Shown: piece after piece, positions 34,644 through 45,162 of the stretch
Layout: every line of letters starts with the position of its first letter
Position numbering within the stretch: position 1 is the stretch's first letter
Assembly (NCBI RefSeq): GCF_033118175.1
Contig: NC_083698.1
Location: 71,951,001 to 72,015,000, forward strand
From: Dama dama
Taxonomy: Eukaryota > Chordata > Mammalia > Artiodactyla > Cervidae
Length of the DNA stretch: 64,000 bases
Reading direction: 5' to 3'
Position numbers and translations under genes: made by a program
The notes under the pieces: model-generated
Told to the model about the DNA's origin: nothing
The model's database searches: none
The model's input: only the letters and a program-made list of their open reading frames with translations

Positions 34644-35150
34644 AGTCAGCGTTTTAAAAAGTGGAGACATTGCTTTGCCAACAAAGGTTCATCTAGTCAA
34701 GGCTATAGTTTTTCCAGTAGTCATGTATGGTTGTGAGAGTTGGACTATAAAGAAAGCTGAGTGCAAAAGAATTGATGCTTTTGAACTGTGGTGTTGGAGA
34801 AGACTCTTGAGAGTCCCTTGGACTGCAAGGAGATCCAACCAGTCCATCCTAAAGGAAATCAGTCCTGAGTGTTCATTGGAAGGACTGATGTTGAAGCTGA
34901 TACTCCAATATATTGGCCACCTGATGTGAAGAGCCGACTCATTTGAAAAGACCCTGATGTTGGGAAAGATTGAAGGCAGGAGGAGAAGGAGCCGACAGGG
35001 GATGAGATGGTTAGATGGCATCACCAACTCAGTGGTCATGAGTTTGGGTAAACTCCAGGAGTTGGTGATGGACAAGGAGGCCTGGTGTGCTGCGGTTCAT
35101 GGGGTCGCAAAGAGTCGGACATGGCTGAGCGACTGAACTGAACTGAGCTG
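34644..35150 (+). mobile_element. BovB (RTE) LINE 3' end
   Basis: Sense BovB 3' end. The plus strand reads the C-terminal segment (KVHLVKAIVFPVVMYGCESW, then ELWCWRRLLRVPW) in an open frame from 34675 to 34929, after which stops occur. The end is 'gaactgaactgagctg'. Flanks resembling aagagcataat and aaaggtataat may be a decayed target duplication. Confidence 0.93.
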
Positions 35151-35473
35151 AAAAGGTATAATAATATAATGAACAGAAATAAATCTACCACTTAACCCAA
35201 TAAATAGCGCATCACTCACACCTTGCCTTTGTATAGATACCGCTCTCAGGAAGACCTGTTGCCTGTTGCACAGATAGCCACTCTCTTTCCACTTCCATTG
35301 TTATACTCTGAAAAAAGAATTCATCATGTCTGTTTTACTCTCCAGGTGCAGGGGTGGAAGAATGCTAACTACTCACACCCACTGTAACTGGGTGAGGAAA
35401 CCTGTGGGGTTTTGTTGGTTTTTGACTGGAGTAGGGTAAATGTTGTCAAAAATGTTTTCTGTTGTTAAGTCAC
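35151..35473. other. No gene seen
   Basis: Unique sequence between the BovB and an LTR. Nothing recognised. Confidence 0.5.
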
Positions 35474-35837
35474 TGTCTTAGTCAGCTCGAGGTTCCATAG
35501 CAAAATACCGTAGACTGGGTTGATCAAACAACAACCATTTACTTCTCTCAGTTCTGGAGGCCAGAGGTTCAAGATCAATGTGCTGGCAGATTTGGTGCAT
35601 GTGAGGGCTCATTTCCTGGCCTGCAGATGACTGCTTTCCCACTGTCCTCACATGGAGAAGGAGAAGGGGGTCAGCTCTTTTCTGTATTATAAGAGTGCTA
35701 ACCCCATTTCTGAGGTCTCCATTTTCAAGACCAAGTCACCTCCCTAAAGCCCTACCTTGTAATATGACTGCATGGGTGATTAGAGCTTCAACATATTAAT
35801 TAAGCCAGAACTAAATTTAAACATTCAGTCCATAGCA
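35474..35837 (+). mobile_element. MaLR (MLT1-like) solo LTR
   Basis: A 364-base LTR of the ERVL-MaLR group. It begins tgtcttagtcagctcgaggt, has 'ccgtagactgggttgatcaa' and 'cagttctggaggccagaggt' in the first third and 'tgtcctcacatgg' in the middle, and ends 'aaacattcagtccatagca'. The start is TGT and the end is CA. A perfect 5-base target duplication, gtcac, flanks it at 35469-35473 and 35838-35842, the length expected for this group. No internal region is attached. Confidence 0.85.
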
Positions 35838-36039
35838 GTCACCCTTTTCCTGGTCCTTTGACAAAAGCCAACAGACATTATAAAGACCTTTGCTTTTGGT
35901 GTGTGCCCTTTGGCAGTTCTGGATCAAGGGCTCCTGTAGTCCCCCATCTAGGATATGTGAGAGGCAAGAACTCACCATCTGGACCCCTCAAAGACAGTCC
36001 CATTGCTTAATTTTTTTTTTAATTTCCTGTGCATGAGTT
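35838..36039. other. No gene seen
   Basis: Short unique interval between the LTR and L1-like DNA. Confidence 0.5.
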
Positions 36040-37110
36040 ACACATCACTGTTTATTTATATGTATCATAATTTTTTGTTGAAAACTGGACATGTTAATTA
36101 ATACATTACAGTAAGCCTGGACACTAAAACTCCCCACAATGTTTGTTGTTTCTTGTTTGCTGACTTGGCTGAGTGAGTTCAATGAAGTTGACTGTCCACA
36201 GTGTGCAGTGATTAATGTTGCTCCCTGAGCTGAAACCTTAGCCACGGGCATTGTCCCTGACACTGAAATGACAATGGTTTTAGCCGGGCTCTTGGCTCTG
36301 ATCCCTGACTCACCACTAAGCGTTTGGCTGGTCTGCCTCTATTGCCTTGTGTTCAGCTCTTAGCCTCCACTAATTGTTAGCTGATTACTATGTTGTTGTC
36401 AGCACATCTTGGGGTACTACTTTTTTTTCGCAGTGTCATGTAACTAAATTTGGGCTCTTTGCAGGAGCAGGGTGTTCACAGTTCCTGAAGCGCATTTCAA
36501 CCACCGGAGAGAAATTGATTTTCTGTGTTTCTTTGTAAAATTTCTAGCTAGATTGCCATTTCACTTGATGCTGCTAACATCATGGATCTCCAGTCTCCTC
36601 TTATTTGCTTACCACTAAGGTTTCTGCTGTTTTTGACAATATCCATAGGTGTGAACCTCCTCATGCCCTATCTGAAATAAAAGCAGTCCCTGCAGGGAAT
36701 GCCACAGACCTCTCTGTTCTTACAGCCTGCTTCTTCCCTGAGTAGACGGCTGTGCCAGTGACTGGAGCCAAAGGCAGGAGTGGCCCACTTCTTTAGGAGG
36801 GATGCCTCTGATGTTTTCAAGTTGCCTCTCCCAGTACGAATTCTCCACCCTATGAGTAAGAAGAGCTGAAGGAGATCCACGCGTGGTATTGTCAGCCCAC
36901 TGCACTTGGATAGATCTGAACCCTACAAGAGAGCTTTCCTTCTCTTTGTCACAATCACCTGGAAGGAAAATTCTACACCCAAAAGCTCAGGGAGATAATG
37001 GATGCCAGAAGCCAACTGTATCTCTAGACAAGGATATGGGACAGTGAGATCCCTTCTCTCTGGCCACTTACACATAGAGTAGAACTTTCATTCTACTAAC
37101 TGGGGTTGTG
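36040..37110 (-). mobile_element. Ancient L1 5'-region fragment, antisense
   Basis: 'ttgttgaaaactggacatgt', 'gtttgttgtttcttgtttgc' and 'tgctgacttggctgagtg' are passages I associate with the 5' region of old mammalian L1 (L1M) elements read in antisense. The stretch after about 36660 is less certain and may be another part of the same element or unique DNA. Confidence 0.45.
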
Positions 37111-37329
37111 GAGTGCTGGGAATGGCTCTTGGTTCAAATGTTCTGACTCTCACTTCTCTTAAGATGCAGTAGTTTTTCTGGAATAAATTTTCTCCTTTTG
37201 CTGTGCCCACTTAGGATAATTTCCAAATACTTTAATGGGCTTAAAAAAGTAATTTTCACCAGTTAAACACTATTTCACTGGAAAGGGGTCTTAGATTTCC
37301 TCACATAAACATCTGGAAGTCCTGCTTCT

Positions 37330-38260
37330 GTAAAATGTGTTGAATAAGCTATTAATTTCTGGATTCCCTTTATAAATTTTATCAACAATTCTTTTAATCA
37401 ATGTTCATGGGGGTCATTGAGCTATAGTTTCCATATGGTTACTCTTTGTATGGTTTATTAGTTTTCTGTGTCTTCTGTAACAAATTACCATAACTTTTAT
37501 GGCTTATAAAAAAGGAAATTTATTCTTTCGCAGTTCTGATGGCCAGAAGTTCAGCATCAGTTTCTCAATGAACCAAAGTAAGGGTGTCAGCAGGCTGTAC
37601 TCCCTCAGGAGCTCTAGGGCAGAATCTGCTGTCTGACATTTCTTTGCTTGTGGCCTTACCACTCTAATCTCTACCCTTTTAGTCACATGGCCCCTTTCTT
37701 TTCTCTATGATAATTTCCCCCTGCTTCTGTTTTATAAGGACATTTGTGAGTGAATTTAGAACCTACCTAGAAAATCTAGGATCAAGCTCTGATACCTTTG
37801 GGTCACAATTACCTAGTCTTTTACACATGGTACATCTCTTTCCATCCTTTTACTTTCAAATTATTTGTGCTCTTGCTCTCAGAAAGAGCATAGAATTGGA
37901 CCTTTCATTTTTTAACTGAGACTGAAAGTCTCTGCTTTTTTACTGGGGTGTTTAAATTATTCACATTCATTGCAAATATTGATGTGGTTAGATTTCCATT
38001 TTTATTTCTTTCAATTTATTTTCCATATATCTCTCATTTGTTTGTTTTTTCTTGTTTTGGCTTTCTTTTGTGTTCTGTAATGTTTTCAGTGTACCATTTC
38101 AAATTCTGTTTTTTAAATTCTATTTTGGGAATTATTCTTTTAGTGATTTCTCAGGGACTGTAACATGAGGCTTAACTTCTCACAACTGACTTCAAAATAA
38201 TGTTAAGCTATCTCTGGTAAAATAAAGAAACTTTAATATAATTCCATCACAGAACTCTAT
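37330..38260 (-). mobile_element. Ancient L1 ORF2, antisense, split by an LTR
   Basis: Antisense ORF2 sequence appears on both sides of a MaLR LTR. On the left is the RT region ('caatgttcatgggggtcatt', 'gagctatagtttcc'). On the right is the endonuclease-side region ('ctctttccatccttttactt', 'aactgagactgaaagtctct', 'ttactggggtgtttaaatta'). The order is right for one antisense L1. No frame survives. Confidence 0.62.
37447..37815 (+). mobile_element. MaLR (MLT1-like) solo LTR
   Basis: 'ttctgtaacaaattaccata' followed by 'atggcttataaaaaaggaaa' and 'cagttctgatggccagaagt' matches the opening of MLT1-type LTRs, and 'ttataaggacatttgtgagt' matches a later passage. It is more diverged than the LTR at 35474. 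Flanks ctctt (37442) and gtctt (37816) differ in one base. It interrupts the antisense L1. Confidence 0.72.
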
Positions 38261-38300
38261 GGTCTGGCATATCACATGCCTTTGTGGTATGGTAAGAATC

Positions 38301-38352
38301 TGTAGTCCATGGAGTCTCAAAGAGTTTGACACAACTTAGGGACTAAATAACA
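38301..38352 (+). mobile_element. SINE or BovB 3'-end scrap
   Basis: 'tgtagtccatggagtctcaa' and 'agagtttgacacaacttagg' with an 'aataacaacaacaag' tail is the terminal 50 bases shared by Bov-tA and old BovB 3' ends. It is too short to decide between them. Confidence 0.7.
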
Positions 38353-38920
38353 ACAACAAGAGTATAAATGCTTCTTGTCCTGAATTCCTGGCACAGAGCT
38401 CCAAAGCCCATGGGATTTGATAGGACCACCTCAGCTTTGCTAATGAAGGGACTCTGTGGGCCCCTAAACTATAGGGTTGTAACTTTGGGCTATCCCAGCC
38501 TCTGGGGACAGAAGGAGAGCTGGAGATTTCTGTCCTAAAAGTCCTAAAGGTCACAGAAAATTAATCAACTATGGGGAAAATGAGATTGAAACAATGTTGG
38601 TCAACTGCCTCATTGGAGTTCCCGAGGGAGAAGAGTGTGCCTAAGTGCTTAGACATTTAAAAACCATGGATTTTGCAGTCTGCTTGTGGAAATGTGTGCC
38701 CCTGGTTTCATCTCAAAGACAGGAAATCTGTTGGGCAGTGTAGTTGGTGATGCTGGTGTCTCTGCCCAACTTGATATCTCTAAACCAGAGGTCAGATGGA
38801 CACATCTGGGACACATTGTACTTCTCCAACAGAAGGTTTCTAAAGATTCCCACCTAAGCACAGCAGTATGTGATATCTGCATAAATCTCAGTAACATGAC
38901 AGACAACATTGGAGGTTATC
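38353..38920. other. No gene seen
   Basis: Open frames overlap on both strands at 38649-38934, a sign of chance openness rather than coding. No homology recognised. Confidence 0.45.
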
Positions 38921-38927
38921 AGTCTAT

Positions 38928-39130
38928 GAAGTAAGTAAGTAAGTGAAGTCTCTCAATTGTAGTGACCCCATGGACTGCAGCCTACCAGGCTCCTCCATCC
39001 ATGGGATTTTCCAGGCAAGAGTACTGGAGTGGGTTTGCATTTCCTTCTCCAGGAGATCTTCCCAACCCTGGGTTCGAACCTGGGTCTCCCGCATTGTAGA
39101 CAGACGCTTTACCATCTGAGCCACCAGGGA
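38928..39130 (-). mobile_element. Bov-tA SINE, complete
   Basis: Antisense Bov-tA. The tail is a (aagt)n-like run at the left (38928-38946) and the tRNA-like head is at the right ('ctttaccatctgagccacca', 'ggga'), with a good B-box complement 'cctgggttcgaacctgg'. Direct repeats agtctat at 38921-38927 and 39131-39137 flank it. Confidence 0.94.
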
Positions 39131-39137
39131 AGTCTAT

Positions 39138-40057
39138 ACCAATCCGCACAACTGAAGGTCTTATGCATTATTGAGAGCTGACACTGGATTTTTGGTAAGT
39201 TTTATTTTCTTCATGTATCTTGCTCCCAGTTCCTGTATCCATTTTCAGTAGAATGTGCAAGTGAGCACATGAGCTGAAATCCACATCTGTATGCTGGTTA
39301 TGTGAAGATGTTCATTAAATGTCTGACACAGTAGCTTTGAATTGAAATCAGAAGTTGCCCTAGGCAAATCCAAATAAATGTGAGAGCAGAGTTCAAATGA
39401 ACATTTATTTATAGCACTATTGCCTTTAGCTTTTCTTTTCTTCCTAAAAATTTTAAAGAAAATTAAAAGCTAAATACTATTATTTCACTCTAAATTGATA
39501 CCTTCATACAAATTTTTGGAGGTTTTTTTACATTCACTCTTTCAACCTTACTAGCCAGTGATTTATTATTGGTTTTAGGTTGTGTCTCAGAATCCCCAGA
39601 CTTAACCCAAGCACTTGAAGAGTCCAAAGTAAGATATTCCTAAAATCACATTAAAAAAAGAAACAAGTTTTATATGAAACATTGCTCTAAAATGATGCAT
39701 ACTATTTTAGCAATGATTATAATATTAAATATCTGAGCTTATTCATTTGATACATTATTTAAGTTTAATTGTCAGGGTAGAAAATAAATGTTCACTTCTT
39801 TTAGAGACTGGGTCAAGGTGTAAGTTCCAAATATCTTGTAAATTCAAAATTGTAAATTTTGAATTGTAAATTCTTGTAAATTCCAAACGCAAAGGAGGCA
39901 ACCAAAGTACAGCCCCAGAAAGGTAGTATCTTTTGGGGGTGGAAAGGTGCTCTGTTTATATATGAACCCACACAGGATAATAATTTTACACACATAGACA
40001 CATTTTAAATCACTGCTATTTTAGAATGACCAATATATTCAGAAATGAATTGGTCTT
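39138..40057. other. No gene seen; AT-rich
   Basis: Unique AT-rich sequence containing the small palindrome listed separately at 39841. No gene or repeat recognised. Confidence 0.5.
39841..39865. repeat. Perfect short inverted repeat
   Basis: Arms aattcaaaatt (39841-39851) and aattttgaatt (39855-39865) are exact complements around a gta loop. Direct copies of cttgtaaattc flank it at 39835 and 39873. Biological role unknown; AT-rich palindromes arise easily by slippage. Confidence 0.9.
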
Positions 40058-40170
40058 GTTATTCAGTTGCCAAGTCATGTCCAACTCTTTGCGACTCCAC
40101 GGACTGCAGCATGCCAGGCTTCTCTGTCCCTCACCATCTCCTGGAGTTTGCCCAAGTTCATGTCCATTGG
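40058..40170 (-). mobile_element. BovB-related 3' end with AAC-type tail
   Basis: Antisense end of an older BovB: 'gttattcagttgccaagtca', 'tgtccaactctttgcgactc', 'ctcaccatctcctggagttt' and 'gttcatgtccattgg'. The tail complement is gttattcag rather than agttcagttc. It is truncated 113 bases from its 3' end. Confidence 0.85.
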
Positions 40171-40286
40171 CTTACAAGCTCTTTTTGCCTTCCACTTTTT
40201 CATTTTAGGACTATATTAGTCCTTCTAACTGAAGCAAATTGTGGTGCTAACTCTCCAATCAGCAGGGTTGAACTTGCTCAGTCCTT

Positions 40287-40501
40287 TTTTTCCACCTATT
40301 CTATGTGGCTCTAGTGGTAAAGAACCCACCTGCCCAGGTAGGAGACACAGGAGAAGTGAATTTAATCCCTGGGTTGGGAAAATCCCTGAAGGAGGATGGC
40401 AACCCACTCCAGTATTCTTGCCTGGAAATCCCATAGACAGATGGGCTATAGTCCAAGGGGTTGCAAAGAGTAGGACATGACTGAGGCAACTTAGCACAAC
40501 A
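40287..40501 (+). mobile_element. Bov-tA SINE
   Basis: Sense Bov-tA with a worn head ('tggctctagtggtaaagaac') and a clear body ('ggcaacccactccagtattc') and end ('gtaggacatgactgaggcaa'). Target-site duplications gctcagtcctt (40276-40286) and gcacagtcctt (40502-40512) match in 10 of 11 positions. Confidence 0.93.
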
Positions 40502-40512
40502 GCACAGTCCTT

Positions 40513-41104
40513 ATTTTGAAAAATAAATTAATTTTGCGTTAATTCTTGAATGGTGATTTAGTTAAACCACCAGCTGTTTTCTTTCAGCTCTTTAGAAGAA
40601 GTATTCTGATATCTTCTGAAATATATTTTTACTCGAAGTGAAGTCGGCTGCCATTCTAATACTCACTTTGTAGGGGAAGGAAGAATTATATGCCTTTTCT
40701 CTATTTTACTTTTTGAGTTTCTCCTTTGGCTCTTCAGTTTATGTGCACATGCACAAATGTACAATATATGCCTGGGCACAACCAAGCATGTATGTATGGG
40801 CACACACATCACATATATATGTGTTTGCAAACATACGTACTAGCTGACATGTATAGAGGAACACACACTTTTAGTTAGGTTTTGAATTGTTATTACTTAT
40901 CTTGATCAGGACTCATTTACTCATGCAGCATTTTTTGTGTCTAACATGTGCTGGATTCTATTCTTGTCATATAATGTATTTATTAATTTGGAAACATTTG
41001 AATATCTTCCAATAGGGAAAATTCTCAGGAGATTTTTTTCAATTTTTTCCTGTCCCTCATCCTTTCTCTTATCTCCCACTATTTAACTTTTTAAATGTAT
41101 GTTA
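40513..41104. other. No gene seen
   Basis: AT-rich DNA with loose ca/tg-rich runs at 40740-40830. No element recognised. Confidence 0.5.
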
Positions 41105-42215
41105 TTGTTATTGTTGTTCAATCGCTAAGTCCTGTCTAATTCTTTGTGACTCCATGGATTGCAGCACGATAGACTCCTCTGTCCTCCACTATCTTCCAGA
41201 GTTTGCTTAAATTCATGTCCATTGAGTCAGTGCTGCTATCTAACCATTTCATCATCTGTCATCTCCTTCTCCTCCTGCCTTCAATCTTTCCCAGCATCAG
41301 AGTCTTTTCCAATGAGTTGGCTCTTTGCATCCAGTGGCCAAAGTATTGGAGCTTCAGCTTCAGCATCAGTCCTTCCAATAAATATACAGGGTTGATTTCC
41401 TTTAGGATTGACTGGTTTGATCTTGCAGTCCAAAGGAACTCTCAAGCGTCTTTTCCTACAGCACGGTTCAAAAGCATCAATTCTTCAGTGCTCAGCTTTC
41501 TTTATAGTCAAACTCTCACATCCATACATGACTACTGGAAAAACCATAGCTTTGACTATATGGACCTTGGTCAGCAAGGTAATTGTCTCTGCTTTTTAAT
41601 ACGCTACTTAGGTTTGTCATAGTTCTTCTTTCAAAGAGCAAGCACTTTTTAAACTTCATGGCTGCAGGCACTGTCTACAGTGATTTTGGAGCCCCCCAAA
41701 ATAAAATCTATTGCTGCTTCCACTTTCCCCCTTTTTATTTGCCACAAGGTGATGGGACTGAATGCCATGTTTTAGTTTTTTGTGGGTTTTTTTTTTGCCA
41801 TGATTTAGTTTTTTTTTCTTTTAATGTGGAGTTTTAAGCCAGCTTTTTCACTCTCCTCTTTCTCCTTCATCAAGAGGGTCATTAGTTCCTCTTCACTTTC
41901 TTCCATTAGCATGCTATTATCTGTATATCTGAGGTTGTTGATTTTTCTCCTGGTAATCTTAATTCCAGCTCATGATTCATTCAGCCTGGCATTTCACATG
42001 ATATATTCTGCATATGCATATAAGTTAAATAAGCAGGGTGACAATATACGGACTTGTCATACTCCTTTTCCAATTTTGAACCAGTCAGTTCCATATCTGG
42101 TTAACCACAGACAGGTTTCTCAGGAGACAGGTAAAGTGTTCGGATACTCCCATCTCTTTAAGAATTTTCCACATTTTTCTGTGATCCACATAGTCAAAGA
42201 CTTTAGTGTAGTCAA
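41105..42215 (-). mobile_element. Older BovB LINE, 5'-truncated
   Basis: Minus-strand BovB 3' region, clearly more diverged than the other copies. The tail is of the AAC/AAT type (left end 'gttattgttattgttgttca') rather than agttc repeats. The C-terminal protein region and the stretch before it are recognisable ('ccagcatcagagtcttttcc', 'gtatatctgaggttgttgat'). The RT core is damaged ('ctattatctgtatatct' where YADDTT is usually encoded). It ends at about 42215, directly against the 5'-truncated end of the next L1. Confidence 0.9.
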
Positions 42216-44725
42216 TACAAATAAACAAAATAAGCAATTAAAAAGGAGAAATCTCAGTCAACATTGCAGAAATACAAAAAGAGAGAGAGAATACTATGAA
42301 CAATTATGGGTCAACAAATTTGACAATCTAGAAGAAGTAGATGGCTTTCTAGAAACATACAGCCCACCAAAACTGAATTAAGAATAAATAGATGATTTGA
42401 ATAGACTGATCACTAGAAGTGAACTAGTATCTTTAAAAAAAAAAAAAGCTTCCTACTAACAAAAGTTCAAGACCAGATGGCTTGCTTCACAGGCAAATTC
42501 TACCAAAGAAGAACTTATACCAATCCTTTTCAAACTCTTCCAAAAGATTGAAGAGGAGGGAACACTCCCAAAGACATTCTATGAAGCCGCTATCACCCCA
42601 TACCGAAACAAGGCAAAGATAGCACCAAAAAATTAAATTACAGGCCAATAGCTTTGAAGAATATAGAACAAAAATTCTCAATAAAATATTAACAAAACAA
42701 ATCCAACAGCACATAAAAAAAGATCATGTACCACAGCCAAGTGGAATTCATTCCAAGTTCATAAGCATGGTTCAACATACACAAATAAATCAATGCAATG
42801 CATTATACTACCAAAAGAAAAGTAAAAAAACACAAGATCATCTCAACAGATGCAGAAAAAACATCTGACAAAATTCAACATCTATTCATGATTTAAAAAA
42901 AAAAAAAACTCTTACCACAATGAGTATAGAGGAAACATATCTCAACATAATAAAAATTATTTAAGACAAACCCACAGGCAGTATAATATTCAATGGTGAA
43001 AAGCTGAAAGCCTTCCCACTAAAATCTGGAACAAGATAAGAATTCCCACTCATACCACTTCTGTTCCACATAGTATTGGAAGTCCTAGCTATAGAAATTA
43101 GGTAAGAAATTTAAAAAAAAGTTATCCAAACTGGAAAGGAAGAACTAACATTGTCATTATATGCAGATGACATGATGTTATATACAGAAAGCCCTAGGCA
43201 CTCCACAGAAAACCTACTAGATCTAATAATGAATTCAGCAGAATAGCAGGATAGAAGATTAACATTCAGAAATCTGTTGCATTTCTTTGCATTAACAGTG
43301 AAATATCAGAAAGGGAATGTAAAAACAATAACTTTCAAAATTGCACCAAAAAGAAATATCTAAGAATAAACCTGACTGAGGAGGTGAAAGACTCATATGT
43401 TGAGAAATATAAAATATTAATAAAGGAAATCAAAGAGAATTCAAAGAAATGGAAAGATATCCCATGCTCTTGAATTGAAAGAATTAATGTTGTTAAAACC
43501 CAAAGTACTATCCAAAGCAATCTATAGATTTAATGTGATCTCTATCAAATTACCCATGATATATTTCACAAGACTAGAATAAATAATCCAAAAAAGTTTT
43601 TGGAACTATAATAGACCCAGAATTTCCAAAGCAATCCAGGGTGTGGGGAGGAAGACAACAAAGCAAGAGGCATAATTCTTTCAGACAATACTACAAAGCT
43701 ATAGTAATCAAAACAGTGTGGTATTGGTATAAAAATAGACATATGGATTAATGAGAGGAAATAGAGACCCCATAAATAAATCCACACACTAATGGTCAAC
43801 TAAGGATGCAAGAATATAAAATGGGAAAAATAAAGTCTCTTCAGCAAGCAATAAAGTTAGACAGCTGTATGTAAATCAATGATGTTAGAAGATACCCTCA
43901 CATCATGCACAAAAACACACTTAAAATGGTTTAACGACAAATGTAAGATATGATACCATAAAACTTCTAGAAGATAGCATAGCAAAACATTCTCTGACAT
44001 ACATCATACCAATGTTTTCTTAGGTCATTCTCTCAAGGCAGTAGAAATAAAAACAAAAATCAACAAATGCAACCTAATCAAACTTACAAGATTTTGCACA
44101 GCAAAAAAAAAAAAAAAAAAAATTAAAAAAGACAATCTACTGAATGGAAGAAAATATCTACAAATGAAGATACTGACAAAGGCTTAATTTCCAAAATATA
44201 TAGACAGCTCACCAACTCAATAATAATAACAATGACAAATTACAACCCAATCAAAAAATGGGCAGACAACCTCAGTAGACATTTCTCCAAAGAATACATA
44301 TAAACAATCAGAAGGCACATGAAAAGATGCTCAGCATCACTAATTATTAGAGAAATGCAAATCAAAACTACAGTGGGGTACCACTTCACACCAGTCATAA
44401 CTGCCATCATTTAAAAGCCTACAAATAACCAATACTGGAGAGGGTGTGGAGAAAAAGGAACACTCATACACTGTTGGTGGAGAAGTAAATTGGTGAAGAC
44501 ACTATGGAAAATAATATGGAGGCTCCTCAAAAAAGCCAAAACTAGAATTGCCATATGATCCAGCAATCCCACTCCTATGCATATACCCAAACAAAACTAT
44601 AATTCAAAAAGATATAGGCACCCTTGTGTTCATAGCAGTACTATGAACTTGACAATAGTCAAGACATGGAAACAATCTAAATGTCCATAGACTAGTGAAT
44701 GAATAAAGAAGATGTAGTACATACA

Positions 44726-44934
44726 GGGGCTTCCCTGGTGGCTCAGACAGTCAAGAATCCGCCTGCAACGCAGGAGACCTGGCTTCCATCACTGGCTTGG
44801 GAAGATCCCCTGGATGAGGCATCGCAACCCACTTCAGTATTCTTGCCTGGAGAATCCCATGGACAGAGAAGCCTGGCGGGCTACAGTCCATGTGGTAGCA
44901 TAGTCAGACAAGGCTGAGCATCTAAGCACAGCAC
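44726..44934 (+). mobile_element. Bov-tA SINE inside L1
   Basis: Complete sense Bov-tA ('ggggcttccctggtggctca' ... 'gacaaggctgagcatctaag'). A perfect 10-base target-site duplication, agtacataca, flanks it at 44716-44725 and 44935-44944, so its edges are certain. Confidence 0.96.
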
Positions 44935-45162
44935 AGTACATACATACAATGAAACACTGTTTGTGCATGCTAAATACTAGTCAGCCATGAAATGCCATTT
45001 GCAGTAACATGGATGCAACTAGAGATTATCATATCAAGTGAAGTCAGAAAGAAAATACCACACCGTATCACTCAAGCATGGAGTCTAAAATATGGCACCA
45101 ATGAACCTATCTACAAAACGAAAACGGACTGACAGACACAGAGATCAAACTTGTGCTTGCCA

